Assembly (NCBI GenBank): GCA_020152595.1
Contig: JAIGNY010002805.1
Span: forward strand, 382,501-446,500
Source of the DNA: Chiridota heheva
Taxonomy: Eukaryota > Echinodermata > Holothuroidea > Apodida > Chiridotidae
Length of the DNA: 64,000 nucleotides
Reading direction: 5' to 3'
The notes below the pieces were generated by a model. That model searched no databases and was not told the origin of the DNA. It saw only the letters and a list, made by a program, of their open reading frames with translations. How positions within the stretch are numbered: position 1 is the stretch's first letter; every line of letters begins with the position of its first letter. A program made the position numbers and the translations under genes. Below, in pieces: positions 12,601 to 24,539 of the stretch.

Positions 12601-14521
12601 CTACTATAATACAAAGTTAAATGAATGGTTTGATGTTACCTCGTTGGGTTCACAAACCATACTACTATAATACAAAGTTAAATGAATAGTTTGATGTTAC
12701 CTCGTTGGGATCATAAATCATACTACTATAATACAAAGTTGAATTAATAGTTTGATGTTACCTCGTTGGGTTCATAAATGGTACTACTATAATACAAAGT
12801 TGAATTAATAGTTTGATGTTACCTCGTTGGGTTCACAAACCATACTACTATAATACAAAGTTAAATTAATAGTTTGATGTTACCTCGTTGGGTTCATAAA
12901 TCATACTACTATAATACAAAGTTTAATTAATAGTTTGATGTTACCTCGTTGGGTTCACAAACCATACTACTATAATACAAAGTTAAATGAATAGTTTGAT
13001 GTTACCTCGTTGAGTTCATAATTGGTACTCTATAATACAAAGTTGAATTAATAGTTTGATGTTACCTCGTTGGGTTCATAAATGGTACTACTATAATACA
13101 AAGTTGAATTAATAGTTTGATGTTACCTCGTTGGGTTCACAAACCATACTACTATAATACAAAGTTAAATTAATAGTTTGATGTTACCTCGTTGGGTTCA
13201 TAAATGGTACTACTATAATACAAAGTTGAATTAATAGTTTGATGTTACCTCGTTGGGTTCACAAACCATACTACTATAATACAAAGTTAAATGAATAGTT
13301 TGATGTTACCTCGTTGGGTTCACAAACCATACTACTATAATACAAAGTTTAATTAATAGTTTGATGTTACCTCGTTGAGTTCACAAACCATACTACTATA
13401 ATACAAAGTTTAATTAATAGTTTGATGTTACCTCGTTGGGTTCATAAATCATACTATTATAATACAAAGTTTAATTAATAGTTTGATGTTACCTCGTTGG
13501 GTTCATAAATCATACTACTATAATACAAAGTTTAATTAATAGTTTGATGTTACCTCGTTGGGATCATGAATCATATTTCTATAATACAAAGTTAAATTAA
13601 TAGTTTGATGTTACCTCGATGGGATCATAAATCGTCCTACTATAATACAAAGTTAAATAAATAGTTTGATGTTACCTCGTTGGGTTCACAAACCATACTA
13701 CTATAATACAAAGTTAAATGAATGGTTTGATGTTACCTCGTTGGGTTCACAAACCATACTACTATAATACAAAGTTAAATGAATAGTTTGATGTTACCTC
13801 GTTGGGTTCACAAACCATACTACTATAATACAAAGTTAAATGAATAGTTTGATGTTACCTCGTTGGGTTACAAACCATACTACTATAATACAAAGTTAAA
13901 TGAATGGTTTGATGTTACCTCGTTGGGTTACAAACCATACTACTATAATACAAAGTTAAATGAATAGTTTGATGTTACCTCGTTGGGTTCATAAATGGTA
14001 CTACTATAATACAAAGTTAAATGAATAGTTTGATGTTACCTCGTTGGGTTCACAAACCATACTACTATAATACAAAGTTAAATAAGTAGTTTGATGTTAT
14101 CTCACTGGTTTCATAAACCATACTACTGTAATACAAAGTTAAATTAATAGTTTGATGTTATCTCGCTGGGTTCATAAACCACACTACTATAATACAAAGT
14201 TAAATTAATAGTTTGATGTTACCTCGTTGGGTTCACAAACCATACTACTATAATACAAAGTTAAATGAATAGTTTGATGTTACCTCGTTGGGATCATAAA
14301 TCATACTATTATAATACAAAGTTAAATGAATAGTTTGATGTTACCTCGTTGGGTTCACATTCCATACTACTATAATACAAAGTTAAATGAATAGTTTGAT
14401 GTTACCTCGTTGGGTTCACAAACCATACTACTATAATACAAAGTTAAATGAATAGTTTGATGTTACCTCGATGGGATCATAAATCATACTACTATAATAC
14501 AAAGTTAAAGGAATAGTTTGA
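9641..14521. repeat. 61-bp satellite-like array
   Basis: About 80 units of 61 bp in one orientation. Each includes TAGTTTGATGTTACCTCGTT, then GGGTTCACAAACC, then ATACTACTATAATACAAAG and TTAAATGAA. Main variation is at the TTCACAAACC/TTCATAAATC/ATCATAAATC/TTCATAAATGG site and at TTAAATGAA/TTTAATTAA/TTGAATTAA. Period confirmed from identical words at 9721 and 9782. The array ends abruptly at 14521 where ...GTTTGAT is followed by unique CCATGAAACTC. No coding frame. Confidence 0.97.
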
Positions 14522-16398
14522 TCCATGAAACTCACCCTTAAGGCAATAACTTGCTGTACAGGTTTGGTGGTGTTACAGTTGCTGCAACATGTAGTATGAT
14601 GAGGGGGCATGGCCTTAGATATAAAACGTGTTTCGTAGCGAGTATTCCTGATGAGCCCTGACATGTTGATAACAGTACAAAATGTCCTCAGCTTAAAATG
14701 ATTAGGATGCCATGAAATAGTTCAATTTCAGGCAAATTTAATTCTTTAAAATAGCACAGGCATGATGATCTAATCCAGTGTGAATGTCATCAAATACCCA
14801 CGGCATCCGAAATATATCAAATTAACAAATTCTGCATGACTTTGCATCAATTGCAAAATAAACTTCCAAATTCCAAAAGCAAATCTTTATCCAGAAATAT
14901 ATATTCCAATAAATTCATTCTCTCTCTTGTACCATTTGTTTAAATGATGGTATGTATAGTTTACTGGATAATATGAAATGTGTTATAAATACTTTTGTAT
15001 TTTTTATTTTAATGTGCGTAAAATATTCTCAGGAAGTTAAGATTTCCATCATATTTCAAGCTACAGTATGGCACCAGCACAAGTCACTAACATTAAGTTG
15101 AAGAAAGCAAAATACTAAAAATGATGCTCAGAGCAAAATGTTCATCCGCTTGAGATGATTCCACAAAGAACATAAGTTGAGGAATAACACGTCAAAAGCA
15201 TAACTCAAAACATGCCTTCTAGCTTACTAATGAAAAGTTCAAAAATCTTAAACAATCAGCATCAATCAACTTGCATTCAAAAGAAGTTAAATGACAAAAT
15301 CTGCATCCAGTAAGAAGGATTACCACAGTGTTTTCAAACATTAATTACCCTCATAAAGTTTTCAACTAAAGGACAACAATTTATAACAGGACAGATTTCA
15401 ATGAAAGGTTAATCTCCTGTGTTTGCATCTTTCGCTAGCTAAACATCCATTAAAATTGTTGGATGAATATCCAAAAAGGGAGTTTGTGCAAAATGTATAC
15501 TTATATCACTTCTTCAACATATGTTGTTTATAATACAGACTTCAGGTCCAAGGAAAATACATTGATGTGAATTCCCAAAAAATGATGGACAAAAAAAAAA
15601 ACATGAATCAAAGACAAGAAAAGTGAGCTTATTACAAGCGAAAGATGCTTCTATGTGTCGCTGTTACCAAGCAAACATTTTGTTTGACAAGAAAATCAAT
15701 ATCCAGCCAAAAGTAAATTTAATATTCTTGAGCAATTCTTCAAACTTTGCTGTACTTTGGAAAAATCTTGCAGTCAACCCGATTGTATGCTTTGCCCCAA
15801 ATTATATTCGCAGACTCGAAAAGAAGGTACAAATCTCAATTTTTAAAAAAACGTTCCATGAACAAAAAAACAAAAACTGTGTGAAAAGGATTGAAAAAGG
15901 TGTTTGCTCTACAAAATAAATCCTTTCTTCGACCACAAAAAATTTCGGAGATAAAATCTGTTATCTATCGCTTAATACACAAATCCTAACAGCTTTTCCT
16001 GGCTGACCATCTATCATTAACAGCAGACTATCAACAGCAGGATAAATCATTGTGCAAATAAAGTGGGTGAAAGCGACATGTAAAACACTATCCTATATAT
16101 TTTGGAATATTTATCTTTTCTCTTTATTAATGGGGATGAAACGGCTGTTGGTATATATTGGACAATTGATTCAACACATGGCATTATGAGCCAACAATGC
16201 ACTCAGCCATGCATTAAAAAATAGGTGAATCACTTTATTTGGTTTAAGTTAGATTTAATTAAGGATTCATTATGCAATTTGTTTTTCATTGAATGACAGT
16301 TGTTCATTCACAAAAAGGAAACAGAAACTTCTTGTCAGAAAACTGAACAGAAATTAAATTCATAATTTTTTACCTTTGTTGGAGAATTTATGAGCAAC
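14522..16398. other. non-repetitive interval, no supported gene
   Basis: AT-rich sequence. A minus-strand frame (14431-14664) contains CSNCNTT and is followed by a good donor-like GTGAGT at its 3' side near 14531, but it overlaps the array edge and has no recognisable domain. The plus frame 15623-15919 has no motif either. Confidence 0.45.
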
Positions 16399-18602
16399 AT
16401 TGGGAGGTTACGTTAGGTAGATGGTTAGATTGGGTGGGTGCTTTACATCTCTCTCCCAACAGCTAAAGTTATATACTATATTGAAAGGTTACGTTAAGTA
16501 GATGGATAGATTGGGTGGGTGCTTTACATCTCTCTTCCAACAGCTAAAGTTATATACTATATTGGGAGGTTATGTTAGGTAGATGGATAGATTGTGTGAA
16601 TGCTTTACATCTCTCTCCCAACAGCTAAAGTGATATACTATATTGGGAGGTTATGTTAGGTAGATGGATAGATTGGGTGGGTGCTTCACATCTCTCTCTT
16701 CCAACAGCTAAAGTTATATACTATATTGAGAGGCTATGTTAGATAGATGGATAGATTGGGTGGGTGCTTTACATCTCTCTCCCAACAGCTAAAGCTATAT
16801 ACTATATTGGGAGGTTATGTTAGGTAGATGGATAGATTGGGTGGGTGCTCTACATCTCTCTCCCAACAGCTAAAGCTATATACTATATTGGGAGGTTACG
16901 TTAGGTAGATGATTAGATTGGGTGGGTGCTTCACATCTCTCTCTCAACAGCTAAAGCTATATACTATATTGAGAGGTTATATTAGGTAGATGGATAGATT
17001 GGGTGGGTGCTCTACATCTCTCTTCCAACAGCTAAAGTTATATACTATATTGAGAGGTTATGTTAGGTAGATGGATAGATTGTGTGAATGCTTTACATCT
17101 CTCTCCCAACAGCTAAAGTTATATACTATATTGGGAGGTTATGTTAGGTAGATGGATAAATTGGGTAGGTGCTTTACATGTACATCTCTCTCCCAACAGC
17201 TAAAGTTATATACTATATTGGGAGGTTATGTTAGGTAGATGGATAGATTGATTGGGTACTTCACATCTCTCTCTCCCAACAGCTAAAGCTATATACTATA
17301 TTGGGAGGTTATGTTAGGTAAATGGATAGATTGGGTGGGTGTTCTACATCTCTCTTCCAACAGCTAAAGTTATATACTATATTGGGAGGTTATGTTAGGT
17401 AGATGGATAGATTGATTGGGTACTTCACATCTCTCTCTCCCAACAGCTAAAGCTATATACTATATTGGGAGGTTATGTTAGGTAGATGGATAGATTGGGT
17501 GAGTGCTTCACATCTCTCTCCCAACAGCTAAAGTTATATACTATATTGAGAGGTTATATTAGGTAGATGGATAGATTGTGTGAATGCTTTACATCTCTCT
17601 CCCAACAGCTAAAGTTATATACTATATTGGGAGGTTATGTTAGGTAGATGGATAGATTGGGTGGGTGCTTCACATCTCTCTCCCAACAGCTAAAGTTATA
17701 TACTATATTGAGAGGTTATGTTAGGTAGATGGATAGATTGTGTGAATGCTTTACATCTCTCTCCCAACAGCTAAAGTTATATACTATATTGGGAGGTTAT
17801 GTTAGGTAGATGGATAGATTGATTGGGTACTTCACATCTCTCTCCCAACAGCTAAAGTTATATACTATATTGAGAGGTTATGTTAGGTAGATGGATAGAT
17901 TGTGTGAATGCTTTACATCTCTCTCCCAACAGCTAAAGTTATATACTATATTGGGAGGTTATGCTAGGTAGATGGATAGATTGGGTGGGTGCTTCACATC
18001 TCTCTCCCAACAGCTAAAGTTATATATCATATTGAGAGGTTATATTAGGTAGATGGATAGATTGGGTGGGTGCTTTACATCTTTCTCCCAACAGCTAAAG
18101 TTATATACTATATTGGGAGGTTATGTTAGGTAGATGGATAGATTGGGTGGGTGGGTGCTTTACATCTCTCTCCCAACAGCTAAAGTTATATACTATATTA
18201 GGAGGTTATGTTAGGTAGATGGATAGATTGGGTGGGTGCTTCACATCTCTCTCTTCCAACAGCTAAAGTTATATACTATATTGAGAGGTTATGTTAGGTA
18301 GATGGATAGATTGGGTGGGTGCTTCACATCTCTCTCTTCCAACAGCTAAAGTTATATACTATATTGAGAGGCTATGTTAGATAGATGGATAGATTGGGTG
18401 GGTGCTTCACATCTCTCTCCCAACAGCTAAAGCTATATACTATATTGGGAGGTTATGTTAGGTAGATGGATAGATTGGGTGGGTGCTCTACATCTCTCTC
18501 CCAACAGCTAAAGCTATATACTATATTGGGAGGTTACGTTAGGTAGATGATTAGATTGGGTGGGTGCTTCACATCTCTCTCCCAACAGCTAAAGCTATAT
18601 AC
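16399..18602. repeat. 81-bp minisatellite with splice-acceptor-like core
   Basis: About 27 units of 81 bp. Each reads roughly TTGGGAGGTTATGTTAGGTA, GATGGATAGATTGGGTGGGT, GCTTTACATCTCTCTCCCAA, then CAGCTAAAGTTATATACTATA. The TCTCTCTCCCAACAG segment matches a 3' splice-site consensus and the TTAGGTAGAT segment resembles a weak donor, both on the plus strand. The right edge ends in GCTATATAC at 18602. Confidence 0.96.
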
Positions 18603-18639
18603 AGCTGTCAAAAGCCATTTGATAAACCAGTTATGAAGC

Positions 18640-18826
18640 AATGATGAATGAAGCTCCACCAGAGATTGAACCCTGGACCTCTAGCTTGCCCAGCTGGTGC
18701 TATGACCACTGATGTCTTTAGATATAAACAAAAGTCAATACGTTGCTTTAAAGCTTGATGGAAGTACTCCTCCTTACCAGAGACCTCTAGCTTGCCCAGC
18801 TGATGCTTCCACTAAGTGACCACGGA
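18640..18826 (-). mobile_element. two tRNA-related (SINE-like) fragments
   Basis: On the minus strand, 18715-18662 reads CATCAGTGGTCATAGC ... GAGGTCCAGGGTTCAATCTC, matching the A box (AGTGGT) and B box (GGTTCAATCTC against GGTTCGANTCC) of a polymerase III promoter with about 30 nt between them, as in tRNA genes. A second copy at about 18822-18778 shares the middle (AGCTGGGCAAGCTAGAGGTC) and an A-box-like TTAGTGG but loses the B box. The pair suggests degenerate tRNA-derived SINE heads. No folded functional tRNA is claimed. Confidence 0.45.
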
Positions 18827-19063
18827 GTTCTTTAATAAGTGAAAAGAAATTTTATTGTAAAGCCAGAGCAGAATACATTTAAACAGTGGTCACAAAACAG
18901 TTGGGTTCTTTATAAAATATATAATGAACTTAACATTTGATTCTTAAAATGACTGGCCTCAGAAACCTAAAGAAACTAAAATGTGATATTAAACAAACTC
19001 TCATTTTAAGCTCACAACATGCAATCTTTACACATGCAGTTATCATTTTCAACAGGCAAGGCA

Positions 19064-19287
19064 ACTGTTCTCAAACAGTCAAGACTTTGCACTGTTGCTG
19101 GCATATGTATACTGTTCTCAAACAGTCAAGACTTTGCACTGTTGCTGGCATATGTATACTGTTCTCAAACAGTCAAGACTTTGCACTGTTGCTGGCATAT
19201 GTATACTGTTCTCAAACAGTCAAGACTTTGCACTGTTGCTGGCATATGTATACTGTTCTCAAACAGTCAAGACTTTGCACTGTTGCT
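19064..19287. repeat. 47-bp minisatellite with small hairpin
   Basis: Nearly five units of 47 bp, almost identical. Each contains ACTGTTCTCAAACAGT, a 6-bp inverted repeat around CTCA. Open frames through it (18937-19378) are repeat translations. Confidence 0.95.
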
Positions 19288-19330
19288 CCTAAAATGTAGA
19301 CCCCACAAAATCCTCCTCTCCACCAAAGAT

Positions 19331-19499
19331 AGCTCTCTGCTTCCACCCATTACTCTCCACCAGGAATACTGCCTGTAATAGCTCCCTGCTTCCACCCATC
19401 ACTCTCCACCAGGGATACTGCCTGTAATAGCTCTCTGCTTCCACCCATTACTCTCCACCAGGGATACTGCCTGTAATAGCTCCCTGCTTCCACCCATTA
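19331..19499. repeat. 49-bp minisatellite
   Basis: About 3.5 units of 49 bp containing AGCTCCCTGCTTCCACCCAT and GGGATACTGCCTGTAAT, starting about 40 bp after the 47-bp array. Confidence 0.93.
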
Positions 19500-20864
19500 A
19501 ACCCATGCAAGAGGTGACTACAGTGCACCTGTTCACTACTTCCACCTATAAATATTTGTTATCAAGTGAATTCATACACGCATGATTGCAACAAGCGCAC
19601 CAGACAAAGTAACAAGATCATAGATGCTGCAACGTATATTCAAACAATTTGGGCAAGGTTATTAAAAAACTATTAAATGCAATAAAAAGTCAATTAATTT
19701 GGCAGAATTCTTTGTACCTGTACTGGGCCTCAAGATCCGCAAATGCTTTTAATGCCTAGAGTGCCTTTCTGACTAAAATTAAGTTATAAGATTCATAAAA
19801 CACTTCCAAGCAACGTCTGTGTGTTAATACCCATCTGACAGGGATCACTTGTAAAATTTAACTTTAAATCTTTCAAAATGCTTCCCTGAAATCATTCAAT
19901 GTTTGTATTGTCAAATCCTTAAAGGATTGCCTTTTGATTTATCATCAATTTTTATTACATGAAAATAAAATATTCAAAGGAGGTGTTTCGGAAATTCTTT
20001 GTCACTAAGAATGAATTATGATATTGTGATATGATATATGTGAGATGCTACAAGCACGACAAGTCCAAAAGTAAAGTGCCTTTCAAGGCCCATGTAAATC
20101 TGGAGGCAACACAGCAGCATTCACATTAAGATGCACAATTGCAGGATTCCTGCAAAAAATAATTAAATCCCCCAGAAAAGCAATTGCAAGGGAGAAAATT
20201 CTCGCAAAAATAACTGAATGACCCAAAACTAAAATACACTACAGTATTTTTCACGCAACTACTTCATACGTCACAGTTGTAATGCTACAGCTTAGGCCAT
20301 GACCGTTGAGGCATAAATTTAATTATAAAACGTGCTAAAATGCCGTAATAAGAAAAAAGGTAATTAAAATCGTGTTTCTACACCCTATGCTGGAAAAAAT
20401 TGATGTTAGAGGGCAAAAAGAACGAAAAACATGCCCATTCCGTACAGGCTTCTCACTCTGAGTGTCCGATGATCACGCTGTCCTTGGTGTTATGAAACAT
20501 GCAATAAACATGATGAAATACAACATGTAATAGAAATGTGACCATGTCATCTGCTAGATATCTAGATAGTATAGTGTGTAGTGCATGTGATGTATGGCAT
20601 ACAATAATAATGGGAATGATGTGACTTATAACACAATGTACTGCAGCAAAGGTACACTTCACTAAATAACGACTATCAAATAAACAGAAACTGTTTCAAG
20701 CTTTTTTTAACTGATGAACAATAAGAATTTAAACACAACAAAGAGAAGGCAATGAGGGAGGAATGCCTTGTTATTTGGGTTTTTCTTTCCAGATTAGTGT
20801 TGTTTTTTAAATGTAAATTTATTCTTATCGATCTACAATAGAAAGACACACAAGCAGTGCTTAC
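19500..20864. other. non-repetitive interval, no supported gene
   Basis: Ordinary AT-rich sequence. A minus-strand frame at 20453-20662 has no recognisable motif. Confidence 0.5.
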
Positions 20865-20915
20865 CTCTAGTTTTGCAAATTGATTTAATTTTTCTTTCTC
20901 TTTTGCACGATACAT
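20865..20915 (-). CDS. very weak candidate exon
   Basis: Minus-strand codons MYRAKEKEKLNQFAKLE end in CTAGAG followed by GTAAGC, a good donor match (20864-20859). The charged, heptad-like composition could be a coiled coil. The ATG lies at the very edge of the 26-bp array, no upstream exon or promoter is visible, and chance pseudo-exons of this size are expected. Listed only because of the donor. Confidence 0.15.
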
Positions 20916-21552
20916 GTATTAACTATAAACCTATGACACATGTATTAACTATAAACCTATGACACATGTATTAACTATGAACTTATGACACATGTATTAA
21001 ATATGAACCTATGACATATGTATTAACTATGAACCTATGACACATGTTTTAACTATAAAACTATGCCACATGTATTAACTATGAACCTATGGCACATATA
21101 TTAACTATGAACCTGTGACACATGTATTAACTATGAACCTATGGCACATGTATTAACTATAAACCTATGACACATGTATTAACTATGCACCTATGACACA
21201 TGTATTAACTATGAACCTATGACACATGTATTAACTATGAACCTATGACACATGTATTAACTATGAACCTGTGACCCATGTATTAACTATGAGCCTATGA
21301 CACATGTATTAGCTATGAACCTATGACACATGTATCAACTATGAACATATGACACATGTATCAACTATGAACCTATGACACATGTATCAACTATAAACCT
21401 ATGACACATGTATTAACTATGAACCTATGACACATGTATCAATTATGAACCTATGACACATGTATCAACTATGAACCTATGACACATGTATTAACTATGA
21501 ACCTATGACACATGTATCAACTATGAACCTATGACACATGTGCTAACTATGA
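20911..21552. repeat. 26-bp minisatellite
   Basis: About 25 units of 26 bp (CACATGTATTAACTATGAAC plus CTATGA), with TATTAAC/TATCAAC as the main variable site; the TATCAAC form clusters in the right half (21330-21535). Confidence 0.96.
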
Positions 21553-22535
21553 ATCCGTTTTTACCCATGATGGATACTGTTCAGATTTCAGCAAGAAACA
21601 TTAGAGTGAGGATACTGCTTAGCAATAAGTTATGATGTTAAAGAAACCTTTGTATGTTGGAAGATTTTAGCACTTCAAGTCCCCCTTTCAAAATCCCTTT
21701 ATTCCCCCCCTCCCCCAAATGAATTCCTAGTGTGAATGCTGCAACACAGAATGTTTTAATATCTATCCAAAATCCCACAAGAAACTCATTACATGTGAAA
21801 GACCCTTGAGAGTGCATTCCTGTTACAAAGCAAACACTTGTTCTAAAGGGGTATTAGATGAAAATTGAGGGCACAAATTATTCAGTAAAGCTTTTTCACC
21901 CTCATGGAGAGCTTCAAAACTTCTCTAACATAAATATTTATATCAAGTGTTTATAAACAATAACATTTTATCAGTTTGTGGGGAAAAAAAGGTCAATGAT
22001 TATTTTTTTTTAAATTACCCAAAACACTTATGAGTCTAGTTACAATTTTCAAGTTTCAATGTATTTTGGAATCTTAAATCTTCAAAACAGCTAGAAGTTC
22101 ATCAAAAGTGGTTAAGAATTGCCCATTTTAACAAAATGTTGACTTTTGAAATTTAACCAACATTTTTTTTTAAATGGGAGCAGGTGAATATGACCATCAG
22201 CTTTGGAATCATATTCTACACTCAATCAAAACTTAATTGTTGAAAACGGTCTGGTGATTTTCAGTGACTAAAATCTGAGGCATAAATTAAAATAATTACA
22301 TTAAAGATTTTAATCTTAAACTGTCTTCTCTGTGATAAATAACAACTTTACATAGTTGAAACTGCATGTGATTTGGACTGATTGAAAGACTATTCTGTTC
22401 ATAATTTAACGCTCCTTTTGATGAATATAAAATCTCTACCAGTCTAAATACCTTTAATTTCTTCTTCTTTATGGTGTTGAAATATTTTAAATACTTTCAT
22501 CTAAATTCTATATTTTTCTTATCAAATACAATGAA
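21553..22535. other. AT-rich interval before the gypsy remnant
   Basis: No coding similarity seen. In particular the expected reverse transcriptase catalytic segment of the gypsy element is not found here, so the retroelement is truncated at about 22536. Confidence 0.5.
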
Positions 22536-22538
22536 TTA

Positions 22539-23099
22539 GTGTGTAGTGTCCCAATGTCTAAACCGGCAGAAGATAAAGTTACAGCCATCCTTGAGTTTCC
22601 TCAGCTTGACTCCCTTCGCAAGTTCAGGGAATTTTTAGGTTGCATTAACTTCTACAGGCATTTCATCCCACATTGTGCTGAAATTGTTCAACCCCTAACA
22701 GATTTATTGTCATGTAAAAACAAAAACAACGCAAGTCAGCTCTCAGAGCACGTACAGACTGCTTTCAAGCAAGCCAGGACAGCGTTAGCAGAAGCAACCT
22801 TGTTAAAACATCCTAAAGCCAATGCCCTCTTTTGTTTATCCGTTGATGCATCTGATTATGCAGTCGGAGCCATTAGTCAACACAACATTAATGATGTATT
22901 GCACCCAGTTGCATATTTCTCTAAGAGATTACAGCCAGCAGAGATCAAATTTAGTACCGTCGGTCGCGAATTACTCGCTGTATATTTAGCAGTCAAACAC
23001 TTCAAACACTTTTTGGAAGGTCAAGATTTGCACATCGCCACAGAGAACCAAACTTTAACCCATGCACTAGATGCAAGGCCTGATCGCTATTCTCCGTGA
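22539..23099 (+). pseudogene. gypsy RT C-terminus and RNase H domain
   Basis: An open frame of 186 codons. Residues 9-60 carry the post-catalytic RT/connection signature (KPAEDKV, LRKFREFLGCINFYRHFIPH, QPLTDLL). RNase H follows: VDASDYAVGAISQ near residues 103-115 supplies the first Asp, and FSTVGRELLAVYLAVKHFKH near 142-161 the Glu. In the third motif the usual TDH is ATENQTLTHAL, so the catalytic Asp is replaced by Glu. The frame ends at RYSP just where the family continues, at a TGA stop (23098-23100). In the same frame past that stop a GKDNIVADA-like motif can still be read (about 23157-23183). Family membership is firm; function is lost. Confidence 0.9.
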
Positions 23100-23340
23100 G
23101 AGTCTTAATCTAGATTGTGTTTCTCAATTCAGCACAGATATACACTTTATTTTGGAAAGGATAACATAGTCGCAGATGCCTATCACGTTGCAAGCTTAGC
23201 TCCTTACAATCACCATGCAAGCCTATAACAGTTATTGACTACCAAAACCTAGTCAAAGGGCAAGAGATCAAGAATTACTGCAGCTCAAGAAGGCAACGAA
23301 TCTCGTTTTCCAGAGTTTAACAATCCCTTCTTCTGAACAA

Positions 23341-23996
23341 ACTATACTTTGTGACACGTCAACAGCCAAACCACGACCATACATACCTTTGTCATTTGGA
23401 CTTCAATTTTATTCTTTGCATGACTTATCGTCTCATCCAGGCATACGAGCAACTCAGCGACTCATCACGCAGTGTTTTGTGTGGCCCTCGATCAAAAAGG
23501 ACATCAAGCAGTGGACACCAAATTGCATGCATTGTCAATGTCATTCACAGACCCCATTAGGTACCTTTGCGATGCCTGATGCTAGATTTGACCATGTTCA
23601 CATAGATCTCGTTGGACCATTACCGCCATCAAATGGGTTTACTTATCTTCTTACTGGCATCGACCGCTTCACTCGTTGGCCAGTAGCTGTTCCTATATCT
23701 TCAATTACAGCAGAGACAGTAGCTAAATCTTTTGTAACTCGTTGGATAGGCAATTTTGGTGTGCCATCAAATATTACCACAGACAGAGGCAGTCAATTCG
23801 AGTCCGCACTCTTCAAGCTCCTCTTTGCATTACTGGGCTCACAACGTGGTATGAACAACTTCTTACCACCCTGCATCAAATGGATTAGTAAAGCGCTTCC
23901 ATCGCCACCTTAAGTCTCCTTTCAAGGTTCAATCTGAACCTCATAGATGGACTGAATCATTACCCCTTATTCTTCTTGGAATTCGTTCCTTGTTAA
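23341..23996 (+). pseudogene. gypsy integrase zinc-binding and catalytic core
   Basis: Reading from about 23347 the frame shows the HHCC zinc-binding motif (LHDLSSHPG, then CMHC near 23526-23537) and the retroviral-type integrase core: HIDLVGPLP with the first catalytic Asp (about 23600-23626) and ITTDRGSQF with the second (about 23773-23799). After GSQR a frame break with a TGA occurs (about 23856-23872). In the new frame the family motif HPASNGLVKRFHRHLK is readable (about 23869-23916), where the third catalytic residue, normally Glu in GLVER, is Lys. Integrase chemistry would be abolished even without the frameshift. Confidence 0.9.
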
Positions 23997-24003
23997 GGAA
24001 AAT

Positions 24004-24364
24004 TTGGGTTGTTCATCCACAGAGCTAGTCTATGGCACAACGTTACACTTACCTGGGGAACTTGTTTTTGCTGTTACTCCATCAAGCCATTTAGATCCCA
24101 GTGATTACATTGACCGTCTGCATCATCACATGGCTGAGATTAAACCCAAGCCAGCAAGATCAAATACAAGAGTGACATACTTACACAAAGATCTTCTTAC
24201 CTGCACACTTGTGTTATTCAGAGTAGGTGCGGTCAAGAAACCACTGCAACTTCCATATGATGAACCATTCCATGTCATTCATCGGGAGGACAACATTTTG
24301 TCCTAGATATCAAGGGGCAGCACAAAACCGTCAGTATTGATAGGCTAAAGTCGGACACATAGAT
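24004..24364 (+). pseudogene. gypsy integrase C-terminal region
   Basis: An open frame containing GCSSTELVYGTTLHLPGEL, then SDYIDRLHHHMAEIKP and VLFRVGAVKKPLQLPYDEPF, which is the conserved post-core region of metazoan Ty3/gypsy integrases ending in an SH3-like GPY/F-type module (here PYDEPFHVIHRE). The frame ends at TAG 24304-24306, but a shift by one base allows LDIKGQHKTVSIDRLKSDT to continue to the stop at about 24362, so one frameshift lies near 24300. Confidence 0.88.
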
Positions 24365-24539
24365 GTAGTCGAGCAGCCTCTCCAAAAGCATCAACCACTC
24401 CAAAAACATCCAACTCTCCAAAAACTTTCATCTCTACTGGAACAACCATCACCTATACAGTATATCCAAACTTACCTGATGTTCTCGGACAAGCCTGTTT
24501 TGATGACGTAAGCAAGGCAGATTTTAATGTTGCACGCTC

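Larger units (their letters stand above)
22536..24365 (+). mobile_element. Ty3/gypsy LTR retrotransposon remnant (5'-truncated pol)
   Basis: Collinear remains of the 3' half of a Ty3/gypsy pol gene: end of reverse transcriptase, RNase H, integrase zinc-binding region, integrase core and integrase C-terminal region. Domain order RT, RNase H, integrase is diagnostic of Ty3/gypsy. gag, protease and the RT active site are absent upstream, so the copy starts abruptly in the RT thumb/connection region. At least four frame breaks or stops separate the pieces (near 23098, 23107, 23865 and 24300). The copy is inactive. Confidence 0.9.

Noticed and set aside
9641-14521. CRISPR-like regular repeats
   Set aside because: No unique spacers; units are contiguous tandem repeats and the context is eukaryotic. 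The same applies to the other arrays.
14532-14578. Minus-strand stretch with CSNCNTT followed by GTGAGT, reminiscent of a GATA zinc finger half
   Set aside because: The rest of the finger (TPLWRR) is not present and the frame runs into the 61-bp array.
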